Positions 54,054-63,910 are shown, counted from the stretch's first letter. The stretch is 64,000 nt of DNA from Coraliomargarita sp. (GCA_024638885.1 JAHEJL010000005.1:1-64000), one strand, 5' to 3'. A program made the numbers and translations. The notes: a model not told the origin generated them from the sequence alone.

Positions 54054-55229
54054 TTATGACAGGCGGTTCTTATAGTCGGCGTAACCGAAACGACGCACGA
54101 CCTGGGTCTGGCCCGAGGCCGGGTCGAAGCTGGCGATCGCCGGGAGCGGCACGCCGTTGAAGGTCGTGTTCTTCACGAACGTGTAGTGCGACATGTCCAT
54201 GAAGACCAGGCGCTGGCCGATCTTGAGCGGGGCGGGGAAGGAGTAGTCGCCGATGACGTCGCCGGCGAGGCAGGTCACGCTGCCGAGGCGGTACGTGTGG
54301 GGCAGCTTGCCCGGGAGGTCGGCGTCCATGATGTCCGCCCGGTAGGGCATCTCCAGGGTGTCCGGCATGTGGCAGGTCGCCGAGACGTCGATGATGGCGA
54401 TGTCGACCCCGTTATGCACGATGTCGAGGACGGTGCCGACGAGCACGCCGGTACCGATGCCGATGGCTTCGCCGGGTTCGAGATAGACCTGGATATGCTG
54501 CCCCCAGCGCTGGCGGAAGCCGGTGATGACGCGGATGAGGCGTTCGAGGTCGTAGCCTTCGCGGGTGATGTGGTGGCCGCCGCCGAAGTTGACCCACTTC
54601 ATCTGCGGGATGAACTCGCCGAACTTCGCTTCGAAGGCCGCGACGGTGCGTTCGAGCACGTCGGAGCCCTGCTGGCACATCGTATGGAAGTGCAGGCCCT
54701 CGAGGCCATCGAGGTCGGCGGCCGACTTGATCTCGGAGCGGAGCGTGCCGAGGCGGGAGCCGGCGGCGCAAGGGTTGTAGAGTTCGACGTCGACCTCGGC
54801 GTGCTCCGGGTTGACGCGGAGGCCGAAGGAGATCTTGCGGCCGGCGGCGAGGGCGGCGGCCTTATGGCGCTGCCACTGCGTCGGCGAATTGAAGGAGACG
54901 TGGTCGGCGACGCGCAGCAGGTGGGCGAACTCCTCGTCCTTGAAGGCCGGCGAGTAGGCGTGGACTTCGCCGCCGAACTCTTCGCGGCCGAGGAGCGCTT
55001 CGTGGATGCCGCTGGCGGTCGTGCCGGCGAGGTACTTCGAGATCGTCTTCGCTTCGCTGAACTGGGCGAAGCCCTTGAGCGCGAGGAGGATCTTGGCACC
55101 CGAGCGATCCATGACGGAACGGAGGATGCGGAGGTTCTGTTCCAGCAATCCGCGATGGAGGACGTGGCAAGGGCTCGGGACCTGGCTCAGGTCGACTTTC
55201 CGGAAAGCTTCGGTGAGGGCGTCGGACAC
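54054..55229 (-). CDS. nspC: Carboxynorspermidine/carboxyspermidine decarboxylase
   Basis: NspC is a fold-type III PLP enzyme that makes norspermidine or spermidine from the carboxy form. The 391-residue protein has the PLP lysine in ILLALKGFAQ (Lys52), a His in LHFHTMCQQG, GGGHHITREGYD, LEPGEAIGIGTGVL, and DVSATCHMPDTLEMPYRAD with the late Cys in GSVTCLAGDVIGDY. The start is GTG at 55229. Its partner dehydrogenase is upstream on the same strand, separated by a terminator, so the two may be independently controlled. Together they indicate the carboxyspermidine route instead of S-adenosylmethionine decarboxylase. Confidence 0.93.
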   Translation of the reverse strand: MSDALTEAFRKVDLSQVPSPCHVLHRGLLEQNLRILRSVMDRSGAKILLALKGFAQFSEAKTISKYLAGTTASGIHEALLGREEFGGEVHAYSPAFKDEEFAHLLRVADHVSFNSPTQWQRHKAAALAAGRKISFGLRVNPEHAEVDVELYNPCAAGSRLGTLRSEIKSAADLDGLEGLHFHTMCQQGSDVLERTVAAFEAKFGEFIPQMKWVNFGGGHHITREGYDLERLIRVITGFRQRWGQHIQVYLEPGEAIGIGTGVLVGTVLDIVHNGVDIAIIDVSATCHMPDTLEMPYRADIMDADLPGKLPHTYRLGSVTCLAGDVIGDYSFPAPLKIGQRLVFMDMSHYTFVKNTTFNGVPLPAIASFDPASGQTQVVRRFGYADYKNRLS

Positions 55230-55261
55230 GGCGTTGAAATTGGGAGGGGCGGGGGGCGGTG

Positions 55262-55290
55262 CAAACGAAAAGCCCGCCGGAGGGGCGGGC
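55262..55290 (-). terminator. Terminator between carboxynorspermidine dehydrogenase and nspC
   Basis: Stem AGCCCGCC/GGCGGGCT (55270-55277 and 55283-55290), followed on the minus strand by TTTTCGTTTG. It lies 33 bases before the nspC start and could act as an attenuator. Confidence 0.75.
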
Positions 55291-55305
55291 TTCGGTGGCG
55301 GCCGT

Positions 55306-56505
55306 TCAGGCGACCGGGAGCTCCTTCACGTGCCAGGGCAGGCCGCGCTTGTTGAGCTCTTCCATGAACGGGTCCGGGTTCATCTCTTCCATGTTCCAGA
55401 CGCCGGGCTTGAGCCACTGGCCGCCGGCGAGCATCGCGCCGCCGATGGCGGCCGGGACGCCGGTCGTGTAGCTGATCGCCTGGGACTTGACCTCGGCGTA
55501 GCACTCCTGGTGGTCGCAGACGTTGTAGATGAAGACCTTGCGGGGCTTGCCGTCCTTGGTGCCCGTGATCTCGCAGCCGATGCAGGTCTTGCCCTTGGTG
55601 CGGGGACCGAGGGAGGCCGGGTCGGGGAGGAGCGCCTTCAGGAACTGGATCGGGACGATCTTGTGGCCCTGGAAGTCGATCGGGTCGATGCGGGTCATGC
55701 CGACGTTCTCGAGGACGCGCAGGTGCGTCAGGTAGTTCTCGGAGAAGGTCATGAAGAAGCGGATGCGCTTCAGGCCCTTGATGTTGAGGGCGAGGGACTC
55801 GAGTTCCTCGTGGTAGAGCAGGTAGCTGTCCTTCGGACCGACCACCGGGTAGTCGTAGACCCACTTAACGGAGAGCGGATCGGTTTCCTTCCACTCGCCC
55901 TTTTCCCAGAAGCGGCCGCGCTGGGTGATCTCGCGGATGTTGATCTCCGGGTTGAAGTTCGTGGCGAACTTGTAGCCGTGGTCGCCGGCGTTGGCGTCCA
56001 TGATGTCGATCGTCTCGATCGTGTCGAAGAGGTGCTTCTGGGCGTAGGCGCAGAAGACGTTGGTCACGCCGGGGTCGAAGCCGGAGCCGAGGAGGGCGGT
56101 GAGGCCGGCCTTCTGGAAGCGCTCGCGGTAGGCCCACTGCCAGGAGTATTCGAACTTCGCCAGGTGGGGCGGCTCGTAGTTGGCGGTGTCGACGTAATGG
56201 ATGCCGGCGTGGAGGCAGGCGTCCATCAGGTTGAGGTCCTGGTAGGGCAGGGCGACGTTGATGAGCAGGTCGGCGCCGAAGGACTTGATGAGGGCGACCG
56301 TGGCCTTGACGTCGTCGGCGTCGACGGCGGCGGTGCGGATCGTGCGGCCCGTGGCGGCCTTGACGTCGGCGGCGATGGACTTGCACTTGTTCTCGTTGCG
56401 GGAGGCCAGCATGACTTCCGAGAAGGACTCGGTCGCCATGGCGCACTTATGGGCGACGACGTTGCCGACGCCGCCGGCGCCGATGATCAGGACTTTTTTG
56501 CTCAT
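55306..56505 (-). CDS. Carboxynorspermidine dehydrogenase (saccharopine-dehydrogenase family)
   Basis: This enzyme reductively joins aspartate-beta-semialdehyde to putrescine or diaminopropane. The 399-residue protein has the NADP site VLIIGAGGVGNVVAHKC (about 4-20), LINVALPYQDLNLMDACLHAGIHYVDTANYEP, LLGSGFDPGVTNVF, and a C-terminal domain with KTCIGCEITG and YNVCDHQECYAEV. It differs from lysine-pathway saccharopine reductases in these motifs and is paired with nspC. I chose ATG 56505; the frame opens 18 codons earlier without family resemblance. Confidence 0.92.
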   Translation of the reverse strand: MSKKVLIIGAGGVGNVVAHKCAMATESFSEVMLASRNENKCKSIAADVKAATGRTIRTAAVDADDVKATVALIKSFGADLLINVALPYQDLNLMDACLHAGIHYVDTANYEPPHLAKFEYSWQWAYRERFQKAGLTALLGSGFDPGVTNVFCAYAQKHLFDTIETIDIMDANAGDHGYKFATNFNPEINIREITQRGRFWEKGEWKETDPLSVKWVYDYPVVGPKDSYLLYHEELESLALNIKGLKRIRFFMTFSENYLTHLRVLENVGMTRIDPIDFQGHKIVPIQFLKALLPDPASLGPRTKGKTCIGCEITGTKDGKPRKVFIYNVCDHQECYAEVKSQAISYTTGVPAAIGGAMLAGGQWLKPGVWNMEEMNPDPFMEELNKRGLPWHVKELPVA

Positions 56506-56607
56506 GAGGTGACTGATTTCTGTCCACTCGGGACGGAGGGGGAAGCAAAAAGGATGCACAGTCCCGCCAAGGCCCGGTGACGGTCAGGCGACGACACGTG
56601 GGCAGTC

Positions 56608-56636
56608 CTTTCCGGACCGGCGGACCGGTCGGAAAG
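56608..56636 (-). terminator. Hairpin 3' of tRNA-Asp
   Basis: CTTTCCG (56608-56614) and CGGAAAG (56630-56636), with an interior GGACCGGCGGACCGGT. There is no T-run on either strand. It may be a Rho-independent-like end of the tRNA-Asp transcript or part of the leader of the dehydrogenase gene. Confidence 0.4.
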
Positions 56637-56641
56637 TAAAC

Positions 56642-56740
56642 CCTTTTGGCTGGCGGGATGGGCGGGACTCGAACCCGTGACCTCCGCAGTGACAGTGCGG
56701 CGCTCTAACCAACTGAGCTACCACCCCGGTAGCCAAAAGG
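56642..56740. repeat. Perfect 10-base inverted repeat enclosing tRNA-Asp
   Basis: CCTTTTGGCT (56642-56651) and AGCCAAAAGG (56731-56740) are exact reverse complements and surround the tRNA gene; the first overlaps the tRNA's terminal CCA by one base. In the precursor RNA they can pair, extending the acceptor stem beyond its natural end. Confidence 0.75.
56651..56727 (-). tRNA. tRNA-Asp (anticodon GTC)
   Basis: This 77-nt cloverleaf is on the minus strand. The acceptor GGGGTGG pairs with CCATCCC, the D-arm starts TAGCTCAGTTGG, and the anticodon stem CCGCA/TGCGG holds loop CTGTCAC with anticodon GTC. The T-arm contains GGTTCGAGTCC. The 3' CCA is encoded. It lies between carboxynorspermidine dehydrogenase and proA on the same strand and is flanked by inverted repeats. 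Confidence 0.97.
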
Positions 56741-56794
56741 AAGGGTAACAAAGGTTTTCGGACGGGGGTCTGTCAAACGGAAAACCGACCGAAA

Positions 56795-58054
56795 TTAACC
56801 CCGAACCTGACCCTGACCGACGATTTCGAACTTCCAGGTGGTCAATTCGCGAATCCCCATGGGTCCGCGGGCGTGCAGGCGGTCCGTGGAGATGCCTACT
56901 TCGGCCCCGAAGCCGAACTCGCCCCCGTCCGTGAAGCGGGTGCTGGCGTTCCAATAGACGCAGGCGCTGTCGATCTGGGCGAGGAAGCTGCGGGCGGCGG
57001 CTTCGTCGGCCGTGATGATGGCGTCGGAGTGGTGCGAGCCGTAGTCTTCGACGTGAGCGACCGCCTCGGCCAGGCCGGCGACGACCTTTACGTTGAGGAT
57101 GAGGCCGAGGTGTTCGGTGCGGAAGTCCTGTTCGGTCGCGGCCTTGGCGCCGGCCATCAGAGGCAGCGACTGCGGGCAGGCGCGGACCTCGGTCTTCTTC
57201 GCGGCGAGGGCGGCGGCCATCTTCGGCAGGAACGTGGCCGCGACCGCGGCGTCGACGAGGAGGGTCTCTAGGGCGTTGCATGCGCTGGGACGCTGGCACT
57301 TCGCGTTGAGCACGATCTGCTCGGCCATCGCGAGGTCGGCCTGCGCGTGGACGTAGACGTGGCAGATGCCGGCGTCGTGCTTGATGACCGGGACCTTGGC
57401 GGAGTTGACCACCGCCTCGATGAGGCCGGGGCCGCCGCGGGGCACGATGATGTCGACGATGCCGCGGAGCGAGCCGAGGGCCGGCACCGCTTCGCGGTCG
57501 GTGAAGGGGAGGAGCGTCACGGCCTCGGCGGGCAGGCCGGCGGCGCGGAGGCCCGTCGCGAACGACCGGGAGAGCGCGATGTTCGTGTGGATCGCCTCGC
57601 TGCCGCCGCGGAGCACGCAGCCGTTGCCGGACTTCAGGCAGAGGGCGGCGGCGTCGACGGTGACGTTAGGGCGCGATTCGAAGATGATGGCGACGAGGCC
57701 GATCGGGACGCGGCGGCGGAGGATCCGCAGGCCGTTCGGGCGGGTCCAATCCTCGGTCACTTCGCCGACCGGATCGGGGAGCTTCGCGACGGCTTCGCAG
57801 GCGACGGCGATGTCCTCGAGGCGGGCGTGGTCGAGGCGCAGGCGGTCGGTCATCGCGTCCGTGAGGCCCTTGGCCTTGGCGGCGGCGAGGTCCTGGACGT
57901 TCGCTTCGAGGATGGCGGCTTCGTCGGCGCGGAGGGCCTGGGCGGCGGCGCGCAAGGCGGCGTCGCGGACGGCGGTCGGGGCGAGGGCGAGGGCGCGCGA
58001 GGCCTTCTTGGCCGTGCGGGCGATGGCCGTCACGCGCTGGAGGAGATCGCTCAT
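56795..58054 (-). CDS. proA: Gamma-glutamyl phosphate reductase
   Basis: ProA converts gamma-glutamyl phosphate to glutamate semialdehyde in proline synthesis. The 419-residue aldehyde-dehydrogenase-like protein has IGLVAIIFESRPNVTVDAAALCLKSGN, VLRGGSEAIHTN, PRGGPGLIEAVV, and the catalytic Cys region NAKCQRPSACNALET, ending in TTWKFEIVGQGQVRG. The start overlaps the proB stop (ATGA). proC is not in view. Confidence 0.96.
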   Translation of the reverse strand: MSDLLQRVTAIARTAKKASRALALAPTAVRDAALRAAAQALRADEAAILEANVQDLAAAKAKGLTDAMTDRLRLDHARLEDIAVACEAVAKLPDPVGEVTEDWTRPNGLRILRRRVPIGLVAIIFESRPNVTVDAAALCLKSGNGCVLRGGSEAIHTNIALSRSFATGLRAAGLPAEAVTLLPFTDREAVPALGSLRGIVDIIVPRGGPGLIEAVVNSAKVPVIKHDAGICHVYVHAQADLAMAEQIVLNAKCQRPSACNALETLLVDAAVAATFLPKMAAALAAKKTEVRACPQSLPLMAGAKAATEQDFRTEHLGLILNVKVVAGLAEAVAHVEDYGSHHSDAIITADEAAARSFLAQIDSACVYWNASTRFTDGGEFGFGAEVGISTDRLHARGPMGIRELTTWKFEIVGQGQVRG

Positions 58055-58821
58055 TTCTTCTTCAGCGAGAAGCGCGTGCCGAGCTTCTTGCCGTCGGCGA
58101 GTTCGAGCAGGACCTTCTCGCGTCGGCCGCTGGCGATGACCGTGTCGACGCCGCCCTCGGCCGCGATCTCCGCGGCGAGCAGCTTCGTGACCATGCCGCC
58201 GACGTTGCGTTCGGAGCCGGCGCCGCCCGCGAGCGCACGGACGGAGTCGTCGATCTTGCGGACGGAAGGGATCAGGTCGCCGGTGCCGTCGGACTTCGTC
58301 ATCAGGCCTTGGATGCCGGACAGGATGACCAGGAGGTCGGCGCCGACGAGGGCGGCGACGTGGGCCGAGAGGCGGTCGTTGTCGCCGACCTTGATCTCTT
58401 CGTCGGCGATGGCGTCGTTCTCGTTGATGATCGGGACGAAGCGCTTGCGGGCGAGGAGGAGGTCGAGGGTCGCACGGGCGTTGCGGGTGCAGGCGCGGCT
58501 GTCGAGGTCCCAGTAGGTCAGCAGCATCTGCGAACCGAGGAGCTTGTGGCGGCGGAGGTGCTTGCCGTATTCGGACATCAGCTCCGGCTGGCCGACGGTG
58601 GCGCAGGCCTGGAGTTCGCGGGCTTCCTTCGGGCGCTTCTCGAGGCCCATGGCGGTCATGCCGGCGGCGACGGCGCCGGAGGTGACCAGCACGACCTGGA
58701 TGCCGCGCTTATGCAGGCCGGCGACCTGGTCGACGATGCGACCGATCTGGACGCGGTCCACCTTGCCGTCCTTGCGGGTGAGGAGGCCGGAACCGAGCTT
58801 GATGACCCATCGTTTTGCCAT
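58051..58821 (-). CDS. proB: Glutamate 5-kinase, short form without PUA domain
   Basis: ProB phosphorylates glutamate, the committed and usually feedback-inhibited step of proline synthesis. The 256-residue protein has the amino-acid-kinase fold with VIKLGSGLLTRKDG, VLVTSGAVAAGM, INENDAIADEEIKVGDNDRLSAHVAAL and GVDTVIASGR. It ends where the kinase domain ends: the C-terminal PUA domain of E. coli ProB (367 residues) is missing. Short forms exist in other bacteria. It is translated with proA. Confidence 0.94.
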   Translation of the reverse strand: MAKRWVIKLGSGLLTRKDGKVDRVQIGRIVDQVAGLHKRGIQVVLVTSGAVAAGMTAMGLEKRPKEARELQACATVGQPELMSEYGKHLRRHKLLGSQMLLTYWDLDSRACTRNARATLDLLLARKRFVPIINENDAIADEEIKVGDNDRLSAHVAALVGADLLVILSGIQGLMTKSDGTGDLIPSVRKIDDSVRALAGGAGSERNVGGMVTKLLAAEIAAEGGVDTVIASGRREKVLLELADGKKLGTRFSLKKK

Positions 58822-58883
58822 GGCTTTGTGGGGTCGACCTTAGCCGAGGGAAAACGCCGTTGTCCAGCGTCAGAACGCCGACC

Positions 58884-59912
<1,029 letters not shown>

Positions 59913-59949
59913 GGGCGCAAGGTGCGGGCTCGGGGCGAATTGGCAACCC

Positions 59950-61242
59950 TCAGTCCTCGGCGAAGCCTTTCGGCAGGGCGGAGGCGGGGAGGCGTTCGAC
60001 GTCGGCGCCCAGGGAGCGCAGGCGTTCCTCGAAGCGTTCGTAGCCGCGGTCGAGGTGGTAGAGGCGTTGGACCCAGGTCTCGCCCTTGGCGACGAGGGCC
60101 GCGAGGATGAGGGCGGCGGAGGCGCGGAGGTCGGAGGCCATGACGGGCGCGCCGGAGAGCGGGCGGTCGCCGTAGATCGCGGCCGTGGCGCCGTCGATGG
60201 CGATCTCGGCGCCCATGCGCTGGAGTTCGGCGGCGTGCATGAAGCGGGCCGGATAGATCTTCTCGGTGACCGTGCTGCGGCCGTCGACGAGGAGCTGCAG
60301 GGCCATGAACTGGGCCTGCAGGTCGGTCGGGAAGCCCGGGTAAGGTTCGGTGATGATCTCCACGGCGCGCGTCGGCTTGCCGTGGGCGCGGATGAAATCG
60401 ACGCCCGTCTCGACGTGCACGCCGGCCTCCCGGAGCTTGTCGAGGAAGGCCGTCAGATGCGACGGGTCGCAGTGCGTGACCGTGACGTCGCCGCCGGTGA
60501 TGGCGCCGGCGACGAGGTAGGTGCCGGCTTCGATGCGGTCGGCGATGACCGTATGGTCGCAGCCATGGAGGGCGGCGACGCCTTCGACCTCGATGACGCC
60601 GGTGCCGTGGCCGCGGATCTTCGCGCCCATCTTGAGGAGCATCGCGCAGAGGTCGACGACCTCCGGTTCGCGGGCGGCGCATTCGATGCGCGTGACGCCG
60701 GGCGTGAGGGTGGCGGCCATCACGAGGTTGGCCGTGCCGAGGACCGTGCTGCCCATCGGGCCGCCCATGAAGACCGTGTCGCCGCGGGCGCGGGAGGCGT
60801 CGACCTGGACCAGGCCGGCCTCGACGGTGACGACGCAGCCGAGGGCTTCGAGGCCCTTGAGGTGGAGGTCGATCGGGCGCGGGCCGATGACGCAGCCGCC
60901 GGGGATGGCCATCTCGGCCTGACGGAGGCGGCCGACGAGCGAGCCCAGCAGGCAGACCGACGCGCGCATCTTGCGGACGAGGTCGTAGGGCGTGCGGTGC
61001 GCGACCTGTTCGGCGCGGATGGTCCAGACGCCGGGCGCGGGATTGGCGACGGTCGCGCCTTGGTGGCCGAGGATCTCGGCCATGTAGCGGACATCGCTCA
61101 GGTCGGGCACGTTGCGCAACGTCACCGTCTCGCCCGTGAGGAGCGAGGCGGCGAGCAGCGGCAGCGAGGCGTTCTTGGAACCCGCGGCGCGGACCGAGCC
61201 TTGCAGCACGTGACCACCGCGGATGCGCGCGACCTGGAGCAT
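59950..61242 (-). CDS. murA: UDP-N-acetylglucosamine 1-carboxyvinyltransferase
   Basis: MurA transfers enolpyruvate from PEP to UDP-GlcNAc, the first committed step of peptidoglycan synthesis. The 430-residue protein has GSKNASLPLLAASLLT (substrate Lys), the catalytic cysteine in IPGGCVIGPRPIDLH (Cys117, so fosfomycin-sensitive type), and VHVETGVDFIRA and TEPYPGFPTDLQAQFMAL. It is preceded by the RGG-rich protein gene and a terminator, so it has its own start. Confidence 0.96.
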   Translation of the reverse strand: MLQVARIRGGHVLQGSVRAAGSKNASLPLLAASLLTGETVTLRNVPDLSDVRYMAEILGHQGATVANPAPGVWTIRAEQVAHRTPYDLVRKMRASVCLLGSLVGRLRQAEMAIPGGCVIGPRPIDLHLKGLEALGCVVTVEAGLVQVDASRARGDTVFMGGPMGSTVLGTANLVMAATLTPGVTRIECAAREPEVVDLCAMLLKMGAKIRGHGTGVIEVEGVAALHGCDHTVIADRIEAGTYLVAGAITGGDVTVTHCDPSHLTAFLDKLREAGVHVETGVDFIRAHGKPTRAVEIITEPYPGFPTDLQAQFMALQLLVDGRSTVTEKIYPARFMHAAELQRMGAEIAIDGATAAIYGDRPLSGAPVMASDLRASAALILAALVAKGETWVQRLYHLDRGYERFEERLRSLGADVERLPASALPKGFAED

Positions 61243-61245
61243 GTC

Positions 61246-61281
61246 GGAGAAAAGAAGCGGGGGCGCCGTGCGGCGCCCCCG
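61246..61281 (-). terminator. Terminator of the RGG-rich protein gene
   Basis: A ten-pair stem CGGGGGCGCC/GGCGCCCCCG with a GTGC loop is followed on the minus strand by CTTCTTTTCT. It ends 4 bases before the murA start codon. Confidence 0.85.
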
Positions 61282-61287
61282 TCGTGT

Positions 61288-62166
61288 TCAGCCTTCGCGA
61301 GGACCGTTGCGAGGACCGCGGTCGCCGCGGAATTCGCCGCGACCTCCGCGCGAGCCGTCACGGCCGCCGCGGGAACCGCCGCGGAATTCGCCGCGACCAC
61401 GGCCGCCGCGATGACCGCGGTCGGAGCGTTCGCCGCGATGTTCGCCGCGGGGCTGGTGAGGACGGGCCGAAGGCACGAAGACGGCCTTGTCGGGCACGCC
61501 GAACAGGGTGGCGAGCTTGCGCTTCAGCGAGGCCCAGAAGCCGATCGGGGCCTGGACCGGGATGACGACGGGCTCGATCTGGATGCGCGGACGCTCTTCG
61601 CGGCGCGGGCGGTCTTCGCGACGCGGACGATCGCCTTCGGGGCGAGGTTCGCGGGGTTCGCGACGCGGACCACGTTCGCCTTCGGCGCGGGGCTCGCGAC
61701 GCGGGCGGTCACCCGGGATGCCGGGCTGGCGACCTTCTTCGGCGACGCCTTCCGGACGCGGTTCGCGCGGCTCGCGACGTTCGCGGGGCTCGCGACGTTC
61801 ACGGGGTTCGCGCTGTTCCGGAGCGGACTGCTTCGCGAGGGAACCGGACAGGTTCTCGGTCAGCTGCGACGGGTCTTCGACGACGCCGATGGCCGGGCGG
61901 GCGGCCTGGCCGTTGGCGGCGGACGGGGCGACGCCACGCGGGGTGCCACGGCGACCGAACTGCTTCGGCGTCGTGATGGTACCGGGCTTGGCGGCGGGTT
62001 CGGACGAGGCCCCGATCACGGAGAGCGGAGGGAGTTCCGCGTGGGCGGACTCCAGCTTGGCTTCGTTGAGGCGGGGTGCGGGGGTGCGGACTTCACTGGC
62101 GCCTGCGTCCGCGGCGGGCTGGTGGGCGGAGACTGGCTCCTGGCCCTGGGTTTCTTCTTGGCTCAT
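61288..62166 (-). CDS. Disordered Arg/Glu/Pro-rich protein with RGG-type C-terminus
   Basis: This 292-residue protein is almost entirely low complexity. An acidic/Ala/Pro N-terminus (about 1-105) is followed by tandem REPRERR/REPRPEG-type repeats (about 115-195). A short ordered segment IQIEPVVIPVQAPIGFWASLKRKLATLFGVPDK (about 195-227) comes next, and the C-terminus is rich in RGG/RGE/GGR (about 235-292). RGG tails bind RNA and drive condensates in many proteins, so a role in RNA handling is plausible. It sits downstream of rny, an RNase, on the same strand. No homologue is recognised. Its 5' leader has twin hairpins. Confidence 0.7.
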   Translation of the reverse strand: MSQEETQGQEPVSAHQPAADAGASEVRTPAPRLNEAKLESAHAELPPLSVIGASSEPAAKPGTITTPKQFGRRGTPRGVAPSAANGQAARPAIGVVEDPSQLTENLSGSLAKQSAPEQREPRERREPRERREPREPRPEGVAEEGRQPGIPGDRPRREPRAEGERGPRREPREPRPEGDRPRREDRPRREERPRIQIEPVVIPVQAPIGFWASLKRKLATLFGVPDKAVFVPSARPHQPRGEHRGERSDRGHRGGRGRGEFRGGSRGGRDGSRGGRGEFRGDRGPRNGPREG

Positions 62167-62182
62167 GTTGCTTATGTTGGGG

Positions 62183-62234
62183 CGGCCTTCGTTGTGGCCG
62201 ACCGGATGATGCGGCCGCTCCGTTGTGGAGCGGC
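62183..62234 (-). promoter_or_regulatory. Twin hairpins in the leader of the RGG-rich protein gene
   Basis: Perfect GCCGCTCC/GGAGCGGC stem (62214-62234) and CGGCC/GGCCG stem (62183-62200), both with ACAAC in the loop on the minus strand, end 17 bases before the ATG. The 193-base gap to rny also holds TTGTTG and TAATTA near 62330-62350, a weak promoter candidate. Confidence 0.55.
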
Positions 62235-62359
62235 GTCGCGGTTTGTCGGACCCTTGGTGACGGAGGACGAACCTCCTTGGGGTGCCGAAATGGACCGGGA
62301 GCGACTCCCGGGAGAAATGTGAATAATTACCCCCTCCGGCTTAACAACAAGAAAGTCCC

Positions 62360-63796
62360 TCAGCGGGCCTCTTCCGTGAACCTTTGTTCACGGATCAGCA
62401 CGATCTTGACGGTTCCTTGGTAGGAAAGGGTCTCTTCCACCTTCAGGCGGAGGCGGCGGGCGAGCTCGGTGGCCCCGAAGTCGTCGACCTTGCCCGGGTC
62501 CACGATGACCCGGAGCTCGCGGCCGGATTGGAAGGCGTAGGCCTCCTTGACCCCGTCGAAGGAGAGGGCGACCTCTTCCAGGCGACGGACGCGTTGGGCG
62601 TAGGACTCGAGGGTGGAGGAGCGGGCGCCGGGGCGGGAGCCGGAGGCGGCGTCGGCGATCATCACCAGCGGAGCGTAGAGGCTTTCGGCTTCGACTTCGC
62701 GGTGGTGGGCGGCGACCGCGTTGACCACGCGCACGTCTTCGCCGAGGCGGCGGAGCAGGGCGGCGCCGGCGAGGGCGTGGCTGCTGCCGGCTTCCGCTTC
62801 GATGGCCTTGCCTAGGTCATGCAGGAGTCCGGCGCGCTTCGCCGGGATCGGATCGATGCCGATCTCCGCGGCGAGCATCGCGCAGAGCTGCGCGACCTCG
62901 ACGGAGTGGGCGAGCGTGTTCTGGTTCGCGGAGAGGCGGAAGTGGAGGCGGCCGAGCAGTTCCTCGACCGAGGCGTCCATCGGCGGCAGGCCGAGGTCGC
63001 GGACGGCGTCGCGGCCGAGCCGGCGGGCATGCTTCACGACTTCGTCGCTCGCGATCCGCACGCTGTCTTCGATCAGGCCGGGCGAGATGCGGCCGTCCTT
63101 CACGATGCGTTCGAGGGCGATGCGCGCGATCTCGCGGCGGACCGGGTCGAAGCAGGAAACCATCGCCAAACCGGGGGTTTCGTCGATGAGCAGGGTCGCG
63201 CCCGTGCTCTGTTCGAAGGTGCGGATATTGCGCCCTTCGCGGCCGATGAGGCGACCCTTCATGTCCTCGTTCGGCAACGAGACCGAGAGGGCGGTCGCGT
63301 CCTGCGTCGTGGAGGTCGTGAGGCGCTGCATCGCCGAGAGGAGCTTGCGGCGCGCTTCGTCGTCGATGTCCTGTTCGACCTGGTCGAGCAGGGAGCGGCG
63401 GAGGTGCTGGGCTTCTTCGCCGTATTCCTCGCGGAGGTGGTCGAGGAGCAGCGCGCGCGCCTCCTCGGGGGTCACCTTGGCGAGGCGCTGGAGTTCGCGG
63501 AGCAGGTGGTCGCGGTGGCGGATGTTCTCGCGGGAGATCTCCGCGGCGGCTTCGGCCTGGGCTTCGGCGCCGGCCTTGACGCGGGCGGCCTCGCGTTGTT
63601 CGGCTTCGGCCTTCGCGTGCAGCTCGGCCGCCTCGACGGAGGCTTCGCGGCGGGCCAGCTCGACCTCGGAACGCAGGCGGGCTTCGCGGATCGCCCCGAG
63701 GGTGTTGTCGCGCCACTTCGCCACGGCATAGGCCACGATGGCTCCGGAGGAGAACGCCACGGCGGCGAGGATGCTTTGGTCGGCTGCCACAGGCAT
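62360..63796 (-). CDS. rny: Ribonuclease Y
   Basis: RNase Y starts mRNA decay at the inner membrane. The 478-residue protein has a transmembrane helix (about 8-26, SILAAVAFSSGAIVAYAVA) and a charged coiled coil (about 30-115). A KH domain with MKGRLIGREGRNIRTFEQSTGATLLID follows, then an HD domain with AGLLHDLGKAIE (His326, Asp327) and the conserved C-terminal region. It is a little shorter than the B. subtilis form (520), the difference being in the coiled coil. I chose ATG 63796; upstream frame reads GC-rich non-coding DNA. It diverges from the truncated gene at 63911. Confidence 0.94.
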   Translation of the reverse strand: MPVAADQSILAAVAFSSGAIVAYAVAKWRDNTLGAIREARLRSEVELARREASVEAAELHAKAEAEQREAARVKAGAEAQAEAAAEISRENIRHRDHLLRELQRLAKVTPEEARALLLDHLREEYGEEAQHLRRSLLDQVEQDIDDEARRKLLSAMQRLTTSTTQDATALSVSLPNEDMKGRLIGREGRNIRTFEQSTGATLLIDETPGLAMVSCFDPVRREIARIALERIVKDGRISPGLIEDSVRIASDEVVKHARRLGRDAVRDLGLPPMDASVEELLGRLHFRLSANQNTLAHSVEVAQLCAMLAAEIGIDPIPAKRAGLLHDLGKAIEAEAGSSHALAGAALLRRLGEDVRVVNAVAAHHREVEAESLYAPLVMIADAASGSRPGARSSTLESYAQRVRRLEEVALSFDGVKEAYAFQSGRELRVIVDPGKVDDFGATELARRLRLKVEETLSYQGTVKIVLIREQRFTEEAR

Positions 63797-63910
63797 GGTC
63801 GTCGCGGTTTCCGGAGGTCCGGGGGGATACCCTTGCGGACGGAGCCCCTTCGGCAAGCCCTTTCGGGAGGTTCGCCTTGCCTCCGGCCGAGAATCGGGGT
63901 TGCCTCCGGC

